From contig WOGZ01000171.1 in assembly GCA_009733775.1 (NCBI GenBank), positions 1 through 64,000 of the forward strand: DNA of 64,000 nucleotides. Direction: 5' to 3'. This DNA comes from Alectoria sarmentosa. Lineage: Eukaryota > Ascomycota > Lecanoromycetes > Lecanorales > Parmeliaceae. A program made the translations under genes and the position numbers. Of this stretch, positions 55,952 through 64,000 are shown in pieces (the first letter of the stretch is position 1; the number at the start of each line of letters is the position of its first letter). The notes beneath the pieces are model-generated. The model did no database searches, was not told the origin of the DNA, and saw only the letters and a program-made list of their open reading frames with translations.

Positions 55952-58900
55952 ATTGACAAGTGACGTGTTGATATTCCGTGAGAGCGAGGTGGGTTTGCTT
56001 TCACTCAGAGGTGGTGGGTCTTTGAGACAGAGTGATGTCTACAAAAGGAGGGAAAGCTGCGATGGAAGTAAAGGTAAGAAGACGTCCTGAATCATGAAAT
56101 TACAGCTGTGGCACCCTCAGATTGACAGCCCGAGGTTTTGATAGAAAACACCCAAGTGAGTTTTGAAGACGGAGGCGTTGACCAGGAAGGTAGTTCAACG
56201 GGCTATGTCCGCTGCTCTGTCGTTAAAGAGAAGCTAAGACGTGGTCTGGCTTACTGACATGGGAAGAAGATACATTTTGGCAGCGACGAAGGAAGCCGCT
56301 GGTACTTTTGATTCTGGGTGTTAAATTCTTCGCTGGCACTTAAAAGGCAGTGGACTTCGGAAAATTGATGGGCGAGAGACACTATTCCCGGATACGTTCA
56401 GGATTGGTATCAAATCTGGACTTGACCAGTACTGCAGAACTTTTTCTTAGCTATTCTCATCGTTCTCGAACTTTTTCTCAAGATGAGAAACCACGAAGAG
56501 TGCTCCTTCCCTGCTTAAGTATACCTGGTCCGTAGTCAGACGATTCATTTCCAAGCACTACAGATTGCAGCATCAGATTCTTGAGGCAGGAGATTTATCG
56601 ATGGGTGATTATTGTGCAGAACAAAGTCGAAGTGGAGGATGGACTGTATCATTAACGTGTTTACACCACGCTTCCAGAGACACGTGGCTAGCCTGTGTTG
56701 TAGGCATTCATTTCTTGATTATTGGGGGAAAGAGGACCCTTCGTACGACAGCCTCCCCACTCTGTGCCCTGGTGTCGTTTCGATCCTCAAACCAGAGACA
56801 GACCTTTTATTTGAGAGACTAAGAAAGACGGAAAGAGTAGTCTCCTGGCAGGTGTTCCACACGCTTCCCAAACAGTTTCTGTGTTGGCCAGAATGTATTT
56901 ACTAGTCGTCATCCTTGTCATAATCGTCCAGCGGAGCTCTTCGAATGGTCCATTTATCAGCCTTTATCATGCAACACTAGGTAAACACTCAGCATGCCGT
57001 GTCGGAAAGTGGTCTGCCCTTTTCCCTCTTTGCCCCAGATTATGGCTAAAATGAAGTATGTGCAGCTCCTCGTAATTCTGTATGATCAGTAACTCTCATC
57101 TCCATCGGTCTGTTTCTATTGCCATTCGATATCCTGCAAATCAATTTCCGTACTCCAGCCGTGCGAATCAGAGGAGATCCAAACTTCGAGGAAACCAACA
57201 GTACGCTGTACGACGCAATACTTAATGCTAGCTGACTCGTCTTGGACTAATTGATTGCGGATTCCGGAGCCCGTCATCCTCATATCGCCAACACGTTGCT
57301 CTCTTTGGCGCTAAGGGGTCTGGGCATCTAGAATCCCAGTGCTGCTACTCATGGACATGAGTGAACGTCGAATCTCTCCCAACTCTATCCTCCCAACTTG
57401 GTCCCGGACCCAAAACCAAAATACCCACTATGCGTTCCCAGACGACGTCTCTGGGGTTCCTACCAGCTTCATAGCCGTGGCCGACGTGTGATCATCTTTC
57501 GTAATTACAATCCTTTTCAAAGAAGTAAACACAAGCGCCTTCGTCTAGAGCAATCTTTGTCAAGAAAGGCGGGTCTCGTTGTCGAACTGTCAGAAAATCA
57601 AGCTCGATGTACAAGAGCTTTTCAACAAGGCGTGGCCCTAAAAACGCCTGGCTGCCACAGGAAGGGTCGTCGGAAGGACGGTAACATGGAGATTGTGAGA
57701 TAGCCCATACACGCAAAGACTCGATTGGCTCACTTTCATCTCAAGCAGAGCGGTTCATTTGCCAGATGTAGACGGCATAGAGCGTCGTAGAATGGTCAGA
57801 AAACCAACAGTTCTGCGCTGACAAGGGTAATCCTAGATAGTGCAGTTTCCATTCACTCCGAAACATTGTTTTACATTGAGAGCGCCCAGGGAAGGAGTCT
57901 GGCTTTCTGTATGCCAATGGCAGTGTGATATTGGCGGTGGACATCTTCAATCTCATTCAGCTTGTGTTACGATTCCTCCTCGGCCCATTCAAAAACGAGT
58001 AGGTCGTGTTACAGCCGTATTCTCCTAACAATACGGTTCCTAGTCTCAAAAGGCATCATTGAGATCGTGTCTCATTCAATGTCGAGCAACACATAGGCCT
58101 GAGTCTCAATCATATCAGGATGGACAAGCAGGCCAGAGTCGTAAGTCCATTCCATTTCGTAGATCCGTTGGCACCTGCTCCTCTAGCCATACATTTACAT
58201 GAGCACTTCTGCGCTGGCCAGCCGATCTACGGTATCTGCTTCATGGGATAATCGGAATATGATGGTCTCGATTTTCTGCTTGGTTCTCCGAGATATTTGT
58301 GAGTCCACCTTGCAGATTCCGCTTCTGTGACGGATCGAGGCCTCCCAGACTTGAGAGCTTGAGAGCGCGCACGTCTCGAGCTTCGCCATACTCTCTAACG
58401 AGAACATCTCGAAGAAACGATTCATCTGCGAATTGACTGAGAGACGAGACGACAACGAACAACATCGATGGGCTCGCAATAGCGTATGACTATTAGGAAT
58501 AGGTCCGTTGCTAAATCTGGTAGATCAAGTATTGTTCTCACGTTAGGAGGTTGAAATAACGAGTGCCGACGGGTCATGTTCTCAGCATTGAAGACAAAGG
58601 AATTGAGGATGAGAGCTTGTTGATCTGGTCTGCGAGGAGAATAGATATTTGGCTCAATAGTCGCTCGTAGAATGGTGCACCGCTAGACGAGCCAGATTGG
58701 CTGCGTGGAAGCGTGATTGATTGATTCGTCATTCTCAGCAATTTTCAGGTTTTCCTTGAACAATAGGTACTCAAGGTATTTAAAATCTTGAAGCTGATAC
58801 ATTGTTGAGTGTTTTGGCTGTTTTGACGGTTCATCTCAAGTATCTCAGGTCGAGAGAAGTTTGAAACAACCGAGCGCATCAGAAGGTCCCGGGAAGAGCA

Positions 58901-59012
58901 TTGGTAAAGCACACTCCTCGAACATCTCGAGTACATTTCGCTAGTTGAATCTAATGATGGGGCTTTTGCACGTCGTGTATACAAATATCTGTGCTTATAT
59001 AAATAATATCAC
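55952..59012. other. 3-kb stretch without supported genes
   Basis: Many short frames occur on both strands, none with a domain. A 45-codon plus frame near 57355-57490 and a hydrophobic segment near 57090-57230 have gene-like composition but no good start or splice partners. It may hold a non-coding RNA or relics. No inverted or direct repeats were noticed. Confidence 0.35.
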
Positions 59013-60841
59013 TTAGTTGTGAGTAGGCATCTCTACATTCGCCTTCGCTGCAAAAGCATCCTCGCTTCTCCATAGACTAGTCACGGTCTTCGTCTGCGTG
59101 TAGAAATTCAATCCAGATTTCCCATAAAAGGTATTCGCACCTCCGCCAGCCACACTCTTCTTGTTTCCAGTAAAAGAGAACATGGGCAGTGGCACAGGAA
59201 TTGGCACGTTAATCCCGACTTGGCCAGCCTCAATATCCTTCTGAAAGCGTGCAGCTGAGCTGCCACTACGGGTGAAGATTGCAACGCCGTTACCATACTC
59301 GTTAGCGTTGATCATATCAATCGCATCGTCCATGGTGTCGACATTTAGGCAGACAAGGACAGGGCCGAAGATCTCTTCAGTGTAGCATTTCATGTGTGGT
59401 TTCACATTTGCTATGACGGTGGGTCCAATCCAGAGGAATGTTAGCATCTTGTTGCCGGAGCCGCTTAATTAATTAACGAAGGGCACCTACCCAATTGCCA
59501 TTCGGATACTTCTCCGGCTTATAGCCTCTTCCATCTAAAAGAATCGTAGCTCCTTCCTCCTCGGCAGTCGTGATGATGCTTTCGATCCGCCCTTTCGCCT
59601 GGGGACTGATAAGAGGACCCAGATCTGCACCCTCTTCGAAGCCGCCATTGACGTTGAGTTTCTTGGCTCTCTCGGCGATCTCAGGAAGCCAATCTTTCGT
59701 CTCACCAACCATGACAAGTGCACTCAATGCCATACATCGTTGGCCGGCAGCACCAAATGCAGCCCCAGCTATCGAATTCAACGCGTGGTTCTTGTTGGCG
59801 TCGGGTAAGATAGCTGCATGATTTTTTGCTCCAAGATTTGCTTGAACCCGCTTGCCTTTGGCCGAACCACGAGTAAAAATATACTCACCCGCTTTATTGC
59901 TGCCGACGAAACTGATAGCTTTGATAGCTGGCTCGTCAATTATGAAATCGACAGTCTTGGCAGATCCGTGGACGATGTTGATGACTCCATCTGGGTAGCC
60001 AGCTTCCCGGGCAAGCTCAGCTAAGATCATTGCTGCGCCAGGGTCGCGCTCTGATGGCTTGAGTATGAGAGTGTTGCCTGTAATGGTAGCGATGGGGATT
60101 GACCACAATGGTATCATGGCTGGGAAGTCTGTGACACCATCATGGTCAATTGGTGTCAATGGCATAGGACTACGATTCTGGCTTACTGAAAGGACATATA
60201 GAAGCCACAACCCCAATTGGCTCTCTGTAGTTCCTCGTCTCCATATCCTTTGCAACCTCAAGCACCTCCCCTGTCAATTGTGTCGTGATCCCGCAAGCCG
60301 TCTCAGCAACCTGCAAGCCCCTAAGAACATCACCCTTCGCATCTGCAAATGTCTTTCCTTGTTCCAACGTGATACTCGCTGCTAGCCTATCCCAATGTTG
60401 CCGTATGAGCCCCACGAATTTGAACATGATTTGCTGCTTGTGAAGCAGACTCGTCGCCTTCCATGCTGGAAACGCTTTCATCGCACTTTCGACAGCTGCA
60501 TTGAGTTCTTCATCCGTGCTCTGAGGGACTCGGGTAACAAGATTGTTTGTTGCTGGGTCGTAGAGGTCGATCCAAGATCTAGTTTTCGAGTCGACGAATT
60601 TGTTGTCTAGAAAATATGGAGTGTTGCCCGGCGATTGTATTTGCTCATGACTTGTAGGGTATTTTTCGGCTGCTCTCACAGCAGTGGCCAGTGAGGCTTG
60701 GAGTCGAGTGGGTGAGGCATGCAGCCGTCTGCGGCCTGTTACAGGTGTGGGAAGTCGAGGCGGAGAGTTTGCACAAAGGTATGTGAATGGCCGAGCCTTT
60801 AAGACTGCACCTGCACGCGTCAATACCCGCTGAGAGGCCAT
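59013..60841 (-). CDS. Methylmalonate-semialdehyde dehydrogenase (CoA-acylating)
   Basis: Three exons: 60187-60841, 59491-60128 and 59013-59429, giving 569 residues. This ALDH6 enzyme converts methylmalonate or malonate semialdehyde to propionyl- or acetyl-CoA in mitochondrial valine and pyrimidine catabolism. A mitochondrial presequence occupies the first 50 or so residues. TPYFLDNKFVDSKTRSW starts the fold, CPFNFPAMIPLW spans the first junction, and SFVGSNKAGEYIF and GAAFGAAGQRCMALS carry the catalytic Cys (about Cys350). The C-terminal part has EEIFGPVLVCL and GFTGNKKS-like FSFTGNKKSVAGG. The second intron (59430-59490) has a GTAGGT donor and a GCTAAC branch, but the natural joining point for NW-IGPTV is preceded by CTCTGG, not AG (see findings). 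The nearest AG would delete five conserved residues. Confidence 0.9.
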
Positions 60842-61178
60842 TTCAGATTATGATCGTGCAACTCGATGTTCCATTGAAGCTCAGGGGAAGAAGTCAAGAG
60901 TGTCGAACGGTGAAGTAAATGCGGTTGCTGGGCGTTGCGGGGAAAATGGGAGAAATTCCGCGTCAGTCCCTCGACGCCAAGACTCCTGTGCTTGTAACAC
61001 GGATAACCGAGGGGTTGCCTCGGAACTGTACCTGACCTGGCCCAGCTTTAGTGCCCGACGAGGTCCCTGCATAATTGCAGGGCTGCCTTCCGAGATTAGG
61101 GTTAGGGCTGCTGCTAGCGCTGCACAGGACTATTGGTTTCGATTGTGTCGAGACCCGCGTTTTACAAAAAAATACAAA
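60842..61178. promoter_or_regulatory. Shared divergent promoter region, MMSDH/COQ6
   Basis: 337 bp between outward start codons. No distinctive motif was noticed. Confidence 0.45.
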
Positions 61179-62718
61179 ATGTCAGGAAGAGGCGTCCCAA
61201 ATGCTCTGAGACCTTACATCTGCCCATCATGCGCTAGGTCAATCAAGCTGCAATCGAGGAGATACGCGACTGCGGCTCCCCCAGACATCTACGATGTAGT
61301 ATGTGTAGGCGGAGGACCCGCAGGTCTGAGCCTACTGACAGCATTGCGTACGTCTAATGGTATAACACTCTCTAGAGCACCGAGTTGACTCTATACAAGG
61401 ATCCTCCAAAGTCACTTCGCATCTTAGGCTCGCGCTGGTTGAGTCCCAAGACCTTGAGCGAGCCCGGATTTGGAATCTTCCTCGTGATCAATTTTCCAAC
61501 CGGGCCAGCTCTCTTACACCCTCATCGCTCTCCTTTCTCTCTCAAATTGGAGCATGGCCGTATGTCGATACTTCTCGGGTCCAACCATACCGGCATATGC
61601 GCGTGTGGGATGGCCTTTCCTCCACTTCACGTATCTCTTTCGATGCTCTGACATCAGAGCCACCCATAGCCTCTATGACCGAGAACCAGAACCTTTCTCG
61701 CGCTCTCATCGCACGCCTCGATAATCTTCCTGCAATATCTCTCTTCGACAAAACATCCGTAGCCGACATCCACCTCGGCTCTCCACCATCATTTCCACCA
61801 CAATCGCCTACATCCCCTGATCTTTCCTCCTACCCTCATGTGACTCTCTCCTCAAATCGTACCATCGCAGCTCGTCTTCTCGTTGGAGCCGACGGCCTGA
61901 ACAGTCCTGTTCGCAGTTTTGCGGGAATAACGACGCGTGGTTGGGACTATGATCGTCACGGTGTAGTCGCTACGTTGAAGCTCCCGGCAGGAACCGGTCA
62001 CAGCAGTCAAAATCCTCAAGGAGTCACAGCATACCAACGTTTTCTGCCCTCGGGTCCCATTGCTTTCCTGGCTCTACCTGGCGACTACGTGACATTGGTG
62101 TGGACTACAACTCTAGCGCAAGCCATGAAGCTGAAGGCGCTAAGTACAGAAGACTTCGTGGCAATGGTCAACGCTGCTTTCAGGCTGGACGTGGTGGATC
62201 TGAATTACATGTTTACTCTTGATTCTGGTCATGTCGGCGAATTAGAATGGCGAGAATCGGTACAGCCCAGCAATAAAGTACAAGTCGATGGAGAAATGCC
62301 TCAACGTGTTGCGTCAGTTCAAGAAGGCTCAACTGCGTCTTTCCCTCTACGCCTACGCCATGCGTCTACATATACTACCAACCGCATCGCTCTCATCGGC
62401 GACGCAGCTCACACCATCCATCCTCTCGCGGGCCAAGGCCTCAACATGGGCCTTGCGGACTCGCGCTCGTTAGCTTCTGCGGTTGAAGATGCAGTTCTCC
62501 ATGGAGCAGATATAGGAAACGAAATCGGGTGTCTGGATAATTACAAGGGGGAGATGTGGATGAGCAATAACAGGATGCTTGGTACAGTAGACAAATTACA
62601 CTGGCTCTACTCTGCAAAGTCAGGGCCCGTGGTGGGATTGCGAGGGTTGGGCTTAAATCTTGTTGACGCGCTGGGCCCCGTAAAAGGGTGGTTTATGCGA
62701 CAAGCCGGAGCAATGTGA
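61179..62718 (+). CDS. COQ6: Ubiquinone biosynthesis monooxygenase Coq6
   Basis: Two exons: 61179-61347 and 61400-62718, giving 495 residues. Coq6 is a matrix-side flavin monooxygenase that performs the C5 hydroxylation of the coenzyme Q ring. A mitochondrial presequence (RPYICPSCARSIKLQSRRYATA) precedes the FAD-binding motif YDVVCVGGGPAGLSLLTAL (about 38-56). SSKVTSHLRLALVESQDLERA follows across the intron. The second FAD site GDAAHTIHPLAGQGLNMGLAD lies near 408 and the LLVGADGLNSPVRSFAGI motif near 230. The intron acceptor is ATACAAG, and phases agree. Sequence and length match fungal Coq6. Confidence 0.95.
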
Positions 62719-62960
62719 CGGAATCTCAAGCCCGGAGAGCAATTTGAATGAACATTGCTGTTTTAGCGGGTCCAGGTACCATCCCAGCTGCCTCTTCGGG
62801 TTAAAAGAACCGCTGATCCCGGCTTGGCTACGCGGTTCCGCGGGCTTCAAAGTCCCCATCCAGAAGCACGTGCACAGTCCACGTTCTTGTTCTACAGGTA
62901 GCAGTGGTGGCAGTCGTCTTGCTATCCACGAGCCCACGTGCAGAATGTCTTCAGACCAAG

Positions 62961-63936
62961 ATGAGTGGTCTTTCAAGATCTATAAAGCGGCTTCCTATGC
63001 CAATGACCAATCGCGATTTGCGTTCGCCCTTCAAGAAATACATTGCCATCATTATGCTCTCTTCAATCCTGCTTTGGGCCCTTGCAGCAAGCGGATTCTT
63101 CTCAACGAGCGTAGCGGATAGCTCCAAGGCTTCAGATTCCTACATCCAGTATAGTACAGTCACGGGATACTTTTTACAAGATGAGCCCTCGACCAATGCT
63201 AGCACCTTCAACTTCATGACCACAAACTTTGGCCTCATTAATCGCACGTATCCAGCCGATACTAGTCTTCATTCGAACCATAACTTGACTCAATGGCAGC
63301 GCTTCAAGCATCAAGTCACTCAGCTCAATCGCGAGGCTCCGCGTGGCACCGAGTACAAGCTGCTCTATATGGGCCGACACGGCGATGGCTACCATAATGA
63401 TGCGCAGGCTTACTACGGCACGCCCGCATGGAACTGCTACTACTCTGAGCTGGACGGAAACAGCACCATCACTTGGTCCGATGCTCACCTATCTCCTCTA
63501 GGAGTCGCCCAGGCTCTGGCGGTCAATGGATTTTGGGCGTCAGAGATTAAGGATCAGAAGATTCCCACACCTCAAAGCTACTACACTAGCCCCTTGACAA
63601 GGTGTCTTCAAACAGCGAATTACACTTTCAATGGCCTTGATTTGCCGGCCACACACCCTTTCATACCCGAGGTCAAGGAGTATTTCCGCGAAGGTATCAG
63701 CGGACACACATGCGATCGACGCAGCAATGAGACCTATATCCACAATCTCTTCCCAAGCTACAGGATTGAGCCTGGCTTCACCCAAGATGACGAGCTATGG
63801 GTAGCTCTCCACGGCGAGACTAGTACAGACCAAGCTGTCAGGTCTAAGAGGGTCCTTGACAGTGTCTTCACCTCGGATGGCAGTACCTACATATCCATTA
63901 CGAGCCATTCAGGCGAGATCGGCTCCATGTTGAGTG
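62961..63936 (+). CDS. Membrane-anchored histidine phosphatase (phosphoglycerate mutase-like), 3' end missing
   Basis: The first exon of a gene that runs past the window end. The Met at 62961 is preferred; a Leu/Ala-rich segment IAIIMLSSILLWALAASGFF (about 28-47) is a single signal anchor. The branch-1 histidine phosphatase motif is LLYMGRHGDGYHN with catalytic His. SYYTSPLTRCLQTANYTF carries the conserved Arg, and the second catalytic His is in ITSHSGEIGSML. Just after this, GTCAGT at 63937 looks like a splice donor and the next in-frame stop comes only 10 codons later, so a second exon is expected beyond 64000. Many N-glycosylation sites suggest a lumenal or extracellular domain. The substrate is unknown. 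Confidence 0.85.
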
Positions 63937-64000
63937 GTCAGTTAATTGCCCTCCAGAGGTGCTCGTAATTTCCCACTAATTATCGATTTGTACAGTTCTT

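Noticed and set aside
1..64000. tRNA and rRNA genes
   Set aside because: No clear B-box-like GGTTCRANNCC with a matching acceptor stem was seen by eye, so none is reported; tRNAscan-SE would settle it.

Overview
This window is nuclear DNA of a filamentous ascomycete (Pezizomycotina). The evidence is small GT-AG introns, mostly about 50-110 bases, with CTRAY-type branch sites; a HET-domain gene; an AT-rich block with the look of repeat-induced point mutation (RIP); and typical fungal families (Scm3 with a Myb domain, DUF3602, GH128, an SUT1-like sugar transporter). I cannot name the species. All gene models were assembled by eye by joining reading frames across splice sites.

Layout. Bases 1-2700 are an AT-rich, gene-empty block with one short island of normal composition. 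Bases 2.7-17.9 kb are accessory-like: a HET gene at the edge of the AT block, a secreted Ser/Thr-rich protein, an unrecognised two-exon gene, PEX13 (the one core gene here), two diverged AKAP7/2H-phosphoesterase-like paralogs with a 569-bp hAT-like MITE in the intergenic space between them, and two small weak genes. Bases 17.9-36.3 kb are dense core genome: RNase P subunit RPP1, CK2 alpha, a DUF1295 membrane protein, TFIIS, a mitochondrial MidA/NDUFAF7-type methyltransferase, a membrane-anchored cysteine-synthase-like protein, the CENP-A chaperone Scm3, ATG6 and an SUT1-like transporter. After a sparse 2.6-kb gap come a secreted GH128-type hydrolase and a DUF3602 protein (38.9-41.0 kb), then a decayed gene of unknown family (42.5-43.9 kb). 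Bases 44-55 kb hold a small possible mitochondrial protein, a CBS-domain protein, a BAH-domain protein, an NAD-dependent epimerase-like protein, DNA topoisomerase I and the ATP synthase gamma subunit. A lone F-box-like gene and a 3-kb empty stretch follow. The right end carries methylmalonate-semialdehyde dehydrogenase, COQ6 and a membrane-anchored histidine phosphatase that runs off the window.

Many core genes sit head to head with 184-475 bp between start codons: RPP1/CK2, methyltransferase/cysteine synthase-like, SCM3/ATG6, TOP1/ATP3 and MMSDH/COQ6. There is no biosynthetic cluster. Several products act in mitochondria (ATP3, COQ6, MMSDH, the NDUFAF7-like protein, and probably the cysteine-synthase-like protein on the outer membrane). 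No clearly new multi-gene system was found. The most useful oddities are the intact MITE, the paralogs with broken 2H catalytic motifs, an intron in the MMSDH gene that appears to end in GG, an enlarged zinc knuckle and a 16-nt exon in TFIIS, and the decayed orphan gene.
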